Shown here piece by piece: positions 38,471-47,174 of a DNA stretch of 64,000 bases. The stretch spans positions 94,853 to 158,852 of the forward strand of contig JADFFQ010000002.1 in NCBI GenBank assembly GCA_022568135.1, in the 5' to 3' direction. The DNA is from Planctomycetota bacterium (GTDB taxonomy: Bacteria; Planctomycetota; Phycisphaerae; Phycisphaerales; SM1A02). Made by a program: the position numbers and the translations under genes. Below the pieces are notes generated by a model. That model ran no database searches. It was not told the DNA's origin and saw only the letters and a program-made list of their open reading frames with translations. Every line of letters begins with the position of its first letter. Within the stretch, counting starts at the first letter, position 1.

Positions 38471-41437
38471 ATGAAGACGCAGAGCACTGCCACCCGCACC
38501 GCCGCGCAGGTCCGCCGGGAGTTCATCGACTTCTTCGTCGCCAAGCACGGCCACACGTTCGTGCCTTCAAGCCCCGTCGTGCCGTATGACGATCCGACGC
38601 TGCTGTTTGCCAACGCCGGGATGAACCAGTTCAAGGATGTGTTCCTCGGCCACGGCCGGCGCGACTGGACGCGCGCGGTCAATACGCAAAAGTGCATTCG
38701 GGCCGGCGGCAAGCACAACGACCTCGAAGATGTCGGCAAAGACAACTACCACCACACCTTCTTCGAAATGCTCGGCAACTGGTCCTTCGGCGACTACTTC
38801 AAGGCTGAGGCCATCGAGTGGGCCTGGGACCTGCTCACCAACCCCCGGAACTGGGGGCTGGACAAGGACCGCCTCTACGTCACCGTCTTTGGGGGCGACG
38901 ACCGCGAAGGCCTGGAGCCGGACGAAGAAGCAGCGGAGGTCTGGAGCCGCTTTGTCGATCCGTCGCACATCAGCCGTTGGTCCAAGAAAGACAACTTCTG
39001 GGAGATGGGCGATACCGGCCCGTGCGGCCCGTGCAGCGAAATCCATTATGACTTCACCCCCGGAAAAACCGGCGGAGATCTCGTCAATGCCGGCGACCCC
39101 CGCGTCATCGAGCTGTGGAACCTCGTGTTCATTCAGTTCAATCGTTCCGCCGACGGTACGCTCACCCCACTGCCCGCCAAACACGTCGATACCGGCATGG
39201 GGCTCGAACGCCTCGTCCGTGTGCTCCAGCATGTCCAGAGCAACTACGACACCGATCTGTTCACCCCGATCTTCAAAGCGATCCAATCGCACACCGGCGC
39301 CCATCCTTATCAAGGCGCGCTCGACGACCCCATCGACATCGCCTACCGCGTGATCGCCGATCACATCCGTTGTCTGACGGTGGCCGTCACCGACGGGTGC
39401 CCCCCGAGCAACGAAGGCCGGGGCTACGTCCTGCGCCGCATCCTTCGCCGGGCAATCCGCCACGCGCACCAAACATTGCAAACCAAAGGCGCCTGGCTTC
39501 ATGAACTGGTGCCGACCGTGGTGCAAACACTTGCCGACGCCTTCCCCGAGCTCAAGGCGAAGCCGGTCAAGGTCGCGGAAGTTATTCGGGATGAAGAAAA
39601 GGGGTTCCTGACCACTCTCGATCGAGGCATGGAGCTGTTTGACATTTCGGCGACCGATGCGGGTCGGTGTTTCTTAGATGAGCAGCGGGCATTACGTGCG
39701 CACGATGAGAGCGCAAAACAACAATTGCTCACCTGGCAAAATGAGCAAAAACAAACTTTGGGAATGTCCGGTCCTGCGTATTGGGAACCACGTGGTTTCT
39801 ACTGGCATGACTTTCCGGGCGAGAATCGACCCTCAATCGCTGCCGACGACGCCTTCCAGCTCCACGACACGTTCGGCTTCCCGATTGATCTGACGCGGGT
39901 GATGGCCCAGGAGCGCGGGATGACCGTCGATGAGGCCGGTTTCGAGAAGCTGATGGATGAAGCCCGGGAAAGGGCAAGAGGCGCGGCGCGCGACCTCGAT
40001 GACCCATTCGACGTATTGGCTGCGGAGCAGTTGGAGGCCTGCGACGACTCGCTCAAGTACGTTGAACCCTTCGAGTGCTCCGCGCTCATCACATCTGTCG
40101 CGCGACACACAAAGACCTTTGATACGGACTCTGTGAAGTTGGGGCAGGAGATCGTATTTGCGACCGACCGCACACCGTTCTATGCCGAACAAGGCGGTCA
40201 AGTCTCGGATACTGGGACCGTATCCACGGACGACGGCAAGATCGTGGTTACGCAGGTTCACCAGCGTGGCGATCACATCGTTCACATTGGGCACATCACG
40301 AAGGGGGAAATCGTGATCGGAACAAGCTGTCAAATGAAAGTCGATCGCACACGGCGCGTCAGTACAATGCAAAACCACACGGCGACGCATCTGTTGAACT
40401 TCGCGCTGCGCGCGGTGATCGGCCCCGAAGAAGATCAGAAGGGCTCGCTGGTTGCGCCCGATCGGCTGCGCTTCGACTTCTCCTGCTCGCACGCTATGAG
40501 CGACAAGCAGATCGAGCAGACCGAGCGCCTCGTCAACGCCGACATCGAACAGGACCTCGAGGTGTTTGCCGATGTTGTGCCGCTGGCCCAGGCCAGGAGC
40601 ATTGCCGGCGTCCGCGCTTTGTTCGGCGAGAAGTATCCCGACCCCGTGCGGGTGGTGGCGATCGGCGTTCCGATTGCGGAAGTGCTCAAGGATCCGGGCA
40701 ACGGGCAGTGCAACGAATTCTCGATCGAGTTGTGTGGCGGAACACATCTGCCCCAGACCGGCGAGGCGAAGCAGCTCGTCATCATCCAGGAGCAGGCGCT
40801 GGCGGCGGGGGTGCGGCGAATCACGGCGTTGACCGGCCAGGCTGCACACGATGCCCAGGCCACGGGTCGGGAACTCGAAGCCCGCACCCGCCGCGCCGCT
40901 GAACTGGGCGACGACGAATTGCTCGATGAATTCAACGAGATCACCGCCCGGCTCCAAGGGCTGACCATCGGCGCCCTGGCGAGAGGCCGGATCGACGCCC
41001 TGCTGGGGCCGGCGCGCGATCGAGTCAAGCGAATCCACAAGCACGCACAGGCGGAGACTCGGGCCGGGGCCGTGGATCAAGCCCGCCGTATCGCCTCCGC
41101 CACGGCCGGCCCAATCATCGTCGAGCAACTGTCCGACGCCGATCACGACAGCCTGCTCAGCGCGATGGACGTGATTCGAGCGAAGCACATTGACACGGCC
41201 GTCATGCTGTTTGGGACCGATGACATGGAGTCAAAGGTATCGATCGTGGCCCGGGTGCCGCAGGCCCTGATTGAACGCGGGCTCAAGGCGGGGGATTGGG
41301 TCCGCGAAGCGGCCAAGGCGTGCGGTGGGCGAGGCGGCGGACGGGCGGACATGGCCCAGGCCGGGGCCAAGAATCCCGCTATGGTTCCCCAAGCGATCAC
41401 TGCCGCCAAGGCCTTTGCGGAGCAGAAACTCAAATGA
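38471..41437 (+). CDS. alaS: Alanyl-tRNA synthetase
   Basis: Class II synthetase, 988 residues, longer than the usual 870-900. Catalytic domain 1-240 (NAGMNQFKDVFLG, GGKHNDLEDVGKDNYHHTFF); tRNA-recognition domain; editing domain with HTATHLL from residue 636 and CGGTH 755-759, both zinc sites intact; C-Ala domain with GGRGGGRADMAQAG. An extra segment of roughly 50 residues (about 405-455, LTWQNEQKQTLGMSG, GFYWHDFPGENRPS) splits the region before LHDTFGFPIDLT, and its DNA (39690-39830) is AT-richer than its surroundings. Confidence 0.96.
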   Translation: MKTQSTATRTAAQVRREFIDFFVAKHGHTFVPSSPVVPYDDPTLLFANAGMNQFKDVFLGHGRRDWTRAVNTQKCIRAGGKHNDLEDVGKDNYHHTFFEMLGNWSFGDYFKAEAIEWAWDLLTNPRNWGLDKDRLYVTVFGGDDREGLEPDEEAAEVWSRFVDPSHISRWSKKDNFWEMGDTGPCGPCSEIHYDFTPGKTGGDLVNAGDPRVIELWNLVFIQFNRSADGTLTPLPAKHVDTGMGLERLVRVLQHVQSNYDTDLFTPIFKAIQSHTGAHPYQGALDDPIDIAYRVIADHIRCLTVAVTDGCPPSNEGRGYVLRRILRRAIRHAHQTLQTKGAWLHELVPTVVQTLADAFPELKAKPVKVAEVIRDEEKGFLTTLDRGMELFDISATDAGRCFLDEQRALRAHDESAKQQLLTWQNEQKQTLGMSGPAYWEPRGFYWHDFPGENRPSIAADDAFQLHDTFGFPIDLTRVMAQERGMTVDEAGFEKLMDEARERARGAARDLDDPFDVLAAEQLEACDDSLKYVEPFECSALITSVARHTKTFDTDSVKLGQEIVFATDRTPFYAEQGGQVSDTGTVSTDDGKIVVTQVHQRGDHIVHIGHITKGEIVIGTSCQMKVDRTRRVSTMQNHTATHLLNFALRAVIGPEEDQKGSLVAPDRLRFDFSCSHAMSDKQIEQTERLVNADIEQDLEVFADVVPLAQARSIAGVRALFGEKYPDPVRVVAIGVPIAEVLKDPGNGQCNEFSIELCGGTHLPQTGEAKQLVIIQEQALAAGVRRITALTGQAAHDAQATGRELEARTRRAAELGDDELLDEFNEITARLQGLTIGALARGRIDALLGPARDRVKRIHKHAQAETRAGAVDQARRIASATAGPIIVEQLSDADHDSLLSAMDVIRAKHIDTAVMLFGTDDMESKVSIVARVPQALIERGLKAGDWVREAAKACGGRGGGRADMAQAGAKNPAMVPQAITAAKAFAEQKLK

Positions 41438-41817
41438 CCAGCTCAAATCAAGGCAAGCAACAACCAGCCTCCAACGATGCCCAGGCCAACGTGCCCAGCA
41501 TCGTCCAACACGTCGATCGCAAACAGATCAAGCAGTTCGTCACGCAGATCAAGTCGGCTGAACAACAGGTCGGTGAGCACATCGTCAGGGCGCTTCAGGA
41601 CGATGAGACCGTGGCCGTGCTCACCACAGTCGTGGTCGGCGGCGACGGCGGACAACACATCGTCTCCGCGGCGCTTGATCCCGGGATCCTGCAACAGGTT
41701 CAGCATCTGCTGCGTGACGCCCAATCTCAGCGCGACGAAGAGATCCCCTGCATCGGCTTCCATTGCCTGCTCAAGCGGAAAGACCAGGACAAGGCGGAAA
41801 CCGACAAGTCGTCATAG
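41434..41817 (+). CDS. Hypothetical protein coupled to alaS
   Basis: 127 residues, soluble. ATG overlaps the alaS stop codon (ATGA), so it is translated after alaS. The core reads DRKQIKQFVTQIKSAEQQVG and AVLTTVVVGGDGGQHIVSAA, suggesting an alpha/beta fold, and the tail is charged (KRKDQDKAETDKSS). No family recognised. Confidence 0.65.
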   Translation: MTSSNQGKQQPASNDAQANVPSIVQHVDRKQIKQFVTQIKSAEQQVGEHIVRALQDDETVAVLTTVVVGGDGGQHIVSAALDPGILQQVQHLLRDAQSQRDEEIPCIGFHCLLKRKDQDKAETDKSS

Positions 41818-41895
41818 TCATCGTCGTGGCAAGTCAACCAAGAACACTGCCTCCCGGCCCAGCTGAGGGCTCATGGCCCTCACCCCGAACCCCTG

Positions 41896-42714
41896 ATGCC
41901 TCTCTTTCATCTCTCGCTCGCCCAATGGTCGCTGCATCGGATGCTGTTCTCACGCGAACTTGAGACGCTCGATTTCCCCGTCTTTGCAAGCACGCGGTTT
42001 GAGATCGACGCGGTCGAGTACGTCAACACGTTCTTCAAAGACAAAGCGCAGGACCGCGCCTATTTGGGCGATCTGAAGAACCGCGCCCGGGACGCCGGCG
42101 TCAAGAGCTTGCTCATCATGGTCGATTACGAAGGCGCTCTGGGCGATCCCGATGATGCTGCGCGCACCGCCGCGATCGGGAATCACCACCAATGGGTCGA
42201 GGCAGCGAAATTCCTCGGCTGCCACAGCATTCGTGTCAATGCTCATTCCGACGGCACACCTGATCAGCAGCGCGAGCTTGTCGCCGACGGCCTGCACCGC
42301 CTCACCGAGTTCGCCGCGCAGCACGAGATCAATGTCTTGATTGAAAATCACGGAGGGCTGTCATCAAACGGCCAATGGCTGGCGAGCGTCATCAGGCAAG
42401 TGGATCATCCGCGCTGCGGCACATTGCCGGACTTCGGCAACTTCCACATCCAAGGCGATGAGTGGTACGACCGCTACCAGGGTGTGGCCGAATTGATGCC
42501 CTTCGCCAAGGCCGTCAGCGCCAAGAGCCACGACTTCGACGAAGCCGGCAATGAGATCAACACTGACTATCACCGGATGATGAAGATCGTCCTGGACGCC
42601 GGCTACCGCGGGTATGTCGGTATCGAGTACGAAGGCGAGAAGCTCAGCGAGATCGACGGCATCGCGGCGACAAAGCGCCTGTTGGACCGCGTGGGCGACG
42701 AATTGGCGGTGTAA
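41896..42714 (+). CDS. Sugar phosphate isomerase/epimerase (xylose-isomerase-like TIM barrel)
   Basis: 272 residues. TIM-barrel signs are [10 protein letters not shown] at the first strand, [31 protein letters not shown] (metal-binding Glu and nearby), [11 protein letters not shown] and the C-terminal [12 protein letters not shown] (final metal-ligand Glu). Planctomycetes have many such epimerases, usually with a Tat signal; here there is none, so it is cytosolic. Substrate unknown. Ends with a hairpin 26 nt downstream. Confidence 0.85.
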   Translation: MPLFHLSLAQWSLHRMLFSRELETLDFPVFASTRFEIDAVEYVNTFFKDKAQDRAYLGDLKNRARDAGVKSLLIMVDYEGALGDPDDAARTAAIGNHHQWVEAAKFLGCHSIRVNAHSDGTPDQQRELVADGLHRLTEFAAQHEINVLIENHGGLSSNGQWLASVIRQVDHPRCGTLPDFGNFHIQGDEWYDRYQGVAELMPFAKAVSAKSHDFDEAGNEINTDYHRMMKIVLDAGYRGYVGIEYEGEKLSEIDGIAATKRLLDRVGDELAV

Positions 42715-42740
42715 AGCGTCTGGAAGCAATAGGAAAATAG

Positions 42741-42760
42741 CTGCGGGCGGCAGCCCGCAG
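42741..42760 (+). terminator. Hairpin after the epimerase gene
   Basis: CTGCGGGC pairs with GCCCGCAG across GGCA. There is no T run, so termination is uncertain. Confidence 0.4.
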
Positions 42761-42778
42761 TTCGCTCATCGATCTCGG

Positions 42779-42784
42779 TACAAT
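42779..42784 (+). promoter_or_regulatory. Leaderless-type -10 box of the oxidoreductase gene
   Basis: TACAAT ends 7 nt before ATG 42792. An in-frame ATG at 42783 lies inside the box, so it cannot be the start if this promoter is used. Confidence 0.55.
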
Positions 42785-42791
42785 GCCCGCC

Positions 42792-43823
42792 ATGAAAGCA
42801 GCCGTCATCACCAGGCAAGGCGCACCGGTCGCACCGAACGTGCAAGTCGTTGACGATTGGCCCCAGGCGACGGCGGGTCCTGGGCAGGTGCTCATCAAGA
42901 CCGAGGCCGCGGCGCTGAACCATCTCGATCTGTGGATCGGCCGGGGGCTGCCCGGCGTCGATCTGAAATATCCGTGCATCAGCGGCTCAGATGGCTGCGG
43001 AATCGTCGAGTCGGTTGGTCAAGGCGTCGATCAGTCGTGGATCGGCAAACGGGTGGTGCTCAATGCCGCAATGCCCGTGGCCGATCCGACCCGGCCGCAG
43101 AGCAATCCAACACTGCCTGACCTTCGAATGATCGGTGAGCACGAGCCGGGAACGATGGCGCAGAACTTTGTCGTCCCGGCCCAGAACGTGTTGGACATCG
43201 GCGACGCGAATGCGGTCGATGCAGCCGCGTTCGGCCTGACCCATCTGACCGCGTGGCGAATGATGTGGACCAAAGCCTGCCTTGAACCCGGTCAGTCCGT
43301 GCTCATCACCGGCATCGGCGGCGGCGTCGCATTGGCGGCGCTGAATCTCGCGCGGCACTTCGGCTGCACGACGATCGTCACCAGCCGGCATCAATGGAAG
43401 CTCGACGAGGCGCTGAAACTCGGGGCGGATCACGCCGTCCTTGATACCGGCGAAGATTTCTCAGGTGAGGTCCGCAAACTCACGGGCCGGCGAGGGGTCG
43501 ACGTGTGTGTGGATTCGATCGGCAGGGCGGTCCATCAATCGTGTATCAAGTCGCTGGCCCGAGGCGGGGTATTCGTTACCTGCGGCTGCACCTCCGGACC
43601 GGATGCCGTAACCGACCTTGCTCGCCTCTTTTGGAATCAGTGCAGCATCATCGGCTCAACCATGGGCGACATGAATGAGTTCAGCCGGGTGGTTGCGCTT
43701 TTCACTTGCGGCGCGATCAAGCCGGTCATCGACACCGTGTACGACGCGGCGGAGGCGCCCAAGGCCTACGAGCGGCTGGAGTCCGGCGAACAATTCGGCA
43801 AGGTCGTCGTCCGCTGGCCGTGA
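42792..43823 (+). CDS. Zinc-type alcohol dehydrogenase / quinone oxidoreductase family protein (MDR)
   Basis: 343 residues. GroES-like N-domain with AALNHLDLWIGRGLPG and GSDGCGIVESVGQGVD; Rossmann domain with SVLITGIGGGVALAALNLAR (NADP-binding GxGxxA type) and RRGVDVCVDSIG. No structural-zinc cysteine cluster (the CxxCxxC lobe) is seen, so it leans to the zinc-independent quinone reductase side. The substrate is not determinable. Start 42792 (MKAAVITRQG) fits both family and promoter. Confidence 0.9.
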   Translation: MKAAVITRQGAPVAPNVQVVDDWPQATAGPGQVLIKTEAAALNHLDLWIGRGLPGVDLKYPCISGSDGCGIVESVGQGVDQSWIGKRVVLNAAMPVADPTRPQSNPTLPDLRMIGEHEPGTMAQNFVVPAQNVLDIGDANAVDAAAFGLTHLTAWRMMWTKACLEPGQSVLITGIGGGVALAALNLARHFGCTTIVTSRHQWKLDEALKLGADHAVLDTGEDFSGEVRKLTGRRGVDVCVDSIGRAVHQSCIKSLARGGVFVTCGCTSGPDAVTDLARLFWNQCSIIGSTMGDMNEFSRVVALFTCGAIKPVIDTVYDAAEAPKAYERLESGEQFGKVVVRWP

Positions 43824-43901
43824 GCAAACCCCAAGACGCGCATCGAAACACCCGCCTGCCGGGCGGCAAGCGGGTGCAAGAGGTCGAAGGCTATTCAGTG
43901 T

Positions 43902-44405
43902 TCAGGCCGCGGCGCGATGCTCTTCAGACGCGGGGGTCTCGACCGTCGATTCGCCCGAGCAGAACGCGGCCTTCCAGGCAGGCCTCGTGAACAGGACACC
44001 CAAGACGACGGGGTAGACGAATCCCATGATCGTGACGAACCCGAAGCCGCCGATGATCACCGCCCCGACGCCCATGATGATCTTTGATCCTGCGTAGGCG
44101 AGGCTGCACGTCCGACCCCAGGGACGGACCTTCATTACGCCGACGCCTGCGATGATCAGCAAGACGCCCAGGACCATGCCCACCAGCCCCAGGAGCACGA
44201 ACATCCCGCCGCCGGTCGCAGCCGCTTCCGCGAGTCCCTCGGTGCTCCTGCCTTCCGCGGCCGCAGCCTCCTCAATGGCACTGCCAAAGAGGGCAAACGC
44301 TCCGCCGCCGAGAACCATGAGCAGGGAGAAGAGGCAGCCAAGCCCACCAAACACGTAGTTGAGGATGCCGATTACCTTCATCCCACCAGTCCGTTGCGTT
44401 GCCAT
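43902..44405 (-). CDS. Four-helix membrane protein of unknown function
   Basis: 167 residues with four hydrophobic segments (ILNYVFGGLGCLFSLLMVLG, MFVLLGLVGMVLGVLLIIAG, SKIIMGVGAVIIGGFGFVTI, MGFVYPVVLGVLFT) and a short charged tail. The pattern resembles small DoxX-like or DUF-type planctomycete membrane proteins. AAGGGA lies 8 nt before ATG 44405 on its strand. No family assigned. Confidence 0.65.
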   Translation of the reverse strand: MATQRTGGMKVIGILNYVFGGLGCLFSLLMVLGGGAFALFGSAIEEAAAAEGRSTEGLAEAAATGGGMFVLLGLVGMVLGVLLIIAGVGVMKVRPWGRTCSLAYAGSKIIMGVGAVIIGGFGFVTIMGFVYPVVLGVLFTRPAWKAAFCSGESTVETPASEEHRAAA

Positions 44406-44814
44406 GACATTCCCTTTCTCTGATCAAGACGAATGCGAGCTTCACATCGGACCAATCCAAGGCCAACATTGGTGCCAGAGGCGACAAACAGCCCAAATTC
44501 CTACGATTCGGCCGGGGACCTGGGCGGGTGAGCGCTCGACAAGAACTGTTGCAAGTCTATTGATTGCAAACCTTTATAGATCAGTCTCGGCCGGGCGTGG
44601 ACCAGCGGGACCCATGGTGGTCGGCCGGGCAATTCGCCACGCCGGGATGTACGGTCATCGGCAATCGCGGCCCGGGCGGCCCTAGAATCACCCTCAGATG
44701 GCGGGTGGCCCCGGCCTGCTCCACCCCGGTCGGAGCAGTTGGGCGCTAAACCCCGTCCGCGGTTCGCTCTAGAGAGTTCGCGGCCAGTAGACCTCCTTCC
44801 CCCACGGCCCACAG
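44406..44814. other. Intergenic region, 409 nt, divergent promoters
   Basis: No gene is supported here. It separates two divergent genes, so it must hold both promoters. TTGCAA (44549-44554) and TATAGA (44575-44580) are 20 nt apart, a poor match pointing to the ligase gene. Base composition is near that of the flanks except an AT-rich stretch at 44545-44585. Confidence 0.5.
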
Positions 44815-45951
44815 ATGCCCTACTCCTTCAACGGCAACCCAACCCACACCCTGGGCGTGGAAGTGGAGCTTCAGTTGGTCGATGCCGAGACCCTGGCCCT
44901 GTCCAGTTCGGTTCAGCAGATTCTCGATTGTGTTCCCGAAGAATGGTCCAACAAGATCAAGCCCGAACTGATGCAGAGCTACTGCGAGTTCAACACCGAC
45001 ATCTGCGCCACGGTCAAGGATGTCCAGCGGGATCTCACGGAAAAGCTCCAATGGGGTCAGGCGACGGCGCGACGGCTGGGGTTGAAACTCGCCTGGGGCG
45101 GAACCCACCCGTTCAGTCCCTGGCATGAACAGATCTACAGCCCCGGCAAGCGCTACGCGTGGATCACCCGGGTGATGCAGGACATCAGCCGGCGACTTGT
45201 CGTGTTCGGCCTGCACGTGCACGTCGGGGTCGATTCGGGCGACAAAGCCATTCAGCTCTGTGATCGGCTGCTGCGCCACCTGCCGACGCTGCTGGCTCTG
45301 AGCGCGAACTCGCCGATGTGGAACGGACGGGTCACGGGCATGGCGTCGTATCGCTCCAAGATCATGGACGCGCTGCCAACCGCCGGCCTGCCGCAGCACA
45401 TGCGCAACTGGTCGGAATACGTCTGGCTCGTCGATCACCTCTGCTCCACCGGATTCATTCGATCTATTCGTGAAATCTGGTGGGATGTCCGCCCGCATCA
45501 TGAGTTCGGCACGGTTGAGGTGCGGATTATGGATATGCCCTTGAACATGGACCATCTGCTTGCGCTGGTGGCGCTGACGCAATGTCTGGTCGCCGGGACA
45601 TCGGATTACATCGACAAAGGGGCCTACCTGGTCGACTGTCATCCCATGATCGCCAAACAGAACAAGTGGCACGCGGCCCGCTACGGCTTGGATGCGATGT
45701 TCGTCGACCCCGACACGATGAAAGCAGTGTCGGCCATCCAAACCGTGCGCAGCCTGGTTGACCGCTGCATGCCATATGCCCAACGACTCGGCTGCGCCCA
45801 GGAGTTGCAGGCCGTCAACGAGATCCTCGAGCACGGCAACGGCGCCACCCGGCAGTGCGAGGTCTATGAACAAACCGGCGAGATGGGCGAGGTCGCCAGG
45901 TTCCTTACGAACCAGGTTCGCGAACCGATCGCCCCAGCGCCCCGATCCTGA
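44815..45951 (+). CDS. YbdK-type carboxylate-amine ligase (glutamate-cysteine ligase 2 family)
   Basis: 378 residues. The GCS2 pattern runs from TLGVEVELQLVDAETL through SYCEFNTDICATVKDVQRDL, GTHPFSPWHEQIYSPGKRY and GLHVHVGVDS to VRPHHEFGTVEVRIMDMPLN, all conserved acid and histidine residues of the ATP/metal site. It forms gamma-glutamyl-type amide bonds; the true substrates of YbdK relatives are often unknown. The N-terminus (MPYSFNGNPTHTLGVEVE) is complete. Confidence 0.9.
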   Translation: MPYSFNGNPTHTLGVEVELQLVDAETLALSSSVQQILDCVPEEWSNKIKPELMQSYCEFNTDICATVKDVQRDLTEKLQWGQATARRLGLKLAWGGTHPFSPWHEQIYSPGKRYAWITRVMQDISRRLVVFGLHVHVGVDSGDKAIQLCDRLLRHLPTLLALSANSPMWNGRVTGMASYRSKIMDALPTAGLPQHMRNWSEYVWLVDHLCSTGFIRSIREIWWDVRPHHEFGTVEVRIMDMPLNMDHLLALVALTQCLVAGTSDYIDKGAYLVDCHPMIAKQNKWHAARYGLDAMFVDPDTMKAVSAIQTVRSLVDRCMPYAQRLGCAQELQAVNEILEHGNGATRQCEVYEQTGEMGEVARFLTNQVREPIAPAPRS

Positions 45952-45987
45952 TGCATCCCGATCAAAACGACCGTGATGGAGGCCGCG

Positions 45988-46326
45988 ATGGCACAACCGC
46001 ACAGCACGACCAACGAACCTGAAGCGCAACCCAACTCAGGCGGGGCCGCAACCGTTGTCGCGACCAAACCGGCTCGACCCAAGCCCAAGCGCCTGCCGCC
46101 CTGGAAGGTGCTGCTGCACAACGACGATGTCAATGACATGCTCTACGTGGCCGACACGATCGTCGGGCTGACCACGCTGAGCCGCCCGGAAGCGGTGCAG
46201 CGCACGCTCGAAGCACATGAAACCGGCGTAGCGATGCTGCTGGTCACCAATCGCGAACATGCGGAACTGCTGGCCGAACAGTTCGCCTCCAAGAGCCTCA
46301 CCGTCACCATCGAGCCGGACGCCTGA
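45988..46326 (+). CDS. clpS: ClpS, adaptor for the Clp protease
   Basis: 112 residues. The conserved core LPPWKVLLHNDDVNDMLYVA (residues about 37-56) holds the N-degron pocket (Asn-Asp-Asp), followed by LEAHETGVAMLLVTNREHAE and the C-terminal strand LTVTIEPDA. The first 35 residues form a disordered tail, as usual. GGAGG lies 5 nt before ATG 45988; the frame is open to GTG 45973. ClpA/ClpC is not in the window. Confidence 0.93.
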   Translation: MAQPHSTTNEPEAQPNSGGAATVVATKPARPKPKRLPPWKVLLHNDDVNDMLYVADTIVGLTTLSRPEAVQRTLEAHETGVAMLLVTNREHAELLAEQFASKSLTVTIEPDA

Positions 46327-46359
46327 GCGAAGCAACTGTCAGCATTCAGCGTTCAGCGT

Positions 46360-47085
46360 TCAGCGCTTCAGCAATCGCGTAAGTTGCGCGACCTCCTCGT
46401 CCACCTCGCCCGGGTCGCTCACCCCCTCAGCCACGACCCGCAAAAACTCACGCCGCAACTTGTCCTTGATCGTGTCAACCATTGTGTAGATCTTCTGCGG
46501 GTCGCGCTCGCCCATCGACCGCATCAGCTCTTCATACGGCGCCGGCTGACATCCATATTTGTTCGGTCGCAACACCCGGGCTTCAAACGCCTCCCATTGG
46601 CGCTGCATCCGGCGGTTGCGGCAATCGGCCTCGACGCGGGCCAGCGTCACGTCGAGCGTGGTGGCGGCGTAGGCGCTGTTGTAGGCCGTCGCCGGATCGT
46701 CTGACTCATGCGCCGCGACCGAAGCGAGCATCTGGGGATCCAAAGGAACGAATTTCGGCCGGCCCTCGCCGTTGCGCCCATGCTCGTGACGATATTGATC
46801 CGTCACGAAGTGTTCCAGGCACTTCAGCAGAAACGACCTGAACCGCCCGGTGTCCTTGTTCGCCCGGCTGATCAGATCGCGGCCGAGCACGACCTCCCAC
46901 ATGAATGCCTGGACCAGATCGTCAGCATCGGCCGGCTGCACGCGCTTCGCCTTGCAAAGATACGCGTACACCGGGGGACGGTATCGCTCCAACAACACCT
47001 CAAGGGCCGCTGGATCGACCTTGGCCTGCTCGATCAGCGTCCAGCTCGTGGTCTGGAACCAGCTTGCGGTCTGGTTCGGGGCCAT
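46360..47085 (-). CDS. ECF-type RNA polymerase sigma factor
   Basis: 241 residues. Region 2 is clear: LLERYRPPVYAYLCKAKRVQPADADDLVQAFMWEVV, then GRFRSFLLKCLEHFVTDQYR, the planctomycete ECF variant. A helix-turn-helix region 4 is longer and less typical (PYEELMRSMGERDPQKIY). It is divergent from the Ser/Thr kinase, and this pairing commonly marks a regulator controlled by phosphorylation. ATG 47085; GTG 47094 is possible. The clpS-side repeats TTCAGCG lie in the converging gap. Confidence 0.85.
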   Translation of the reverse strand: MAPNQTASWFQTTSWTLIEQAKVDPAALEVLLERYRPPVYAYLCKAKRVQPADADDLVQAFMWEVVLGRDLISRANKDTGRFRSFLLKCLEHFVTDQYRHEHGRNGEGRPKFVPLDPQMLASVAAHESDDPATAYNSAYAATTLDVTLARVEADCRNRRMQRQWEAFEARVLRPNKYGCQPAPYEELMRSMGERDPQKIYTMVDTIKDKLRREFLRVVAEGVSDPGEVDEEVAQLTRLLKR

Positions 47086-47112
47086 CACCGCCACCTTTCT
47101 CCGCCTGTCAAA

Positions 47113-47118
47113 AAGTAT
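47113..47118 (-). promoter_or_regulatory. Candidate -10 box of the sigma factor gene
   Basis: TATACT on the minus strand lies 27 nt before ATG 47085 (18 nt before GTG 47094). Confidence 0.4.
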
Positions 47119-47174
47119 AGCCTTGCGGCTAGATCGCCACGATTCTACCGTAGTTTCCCAGGGGATGCTGTGCC

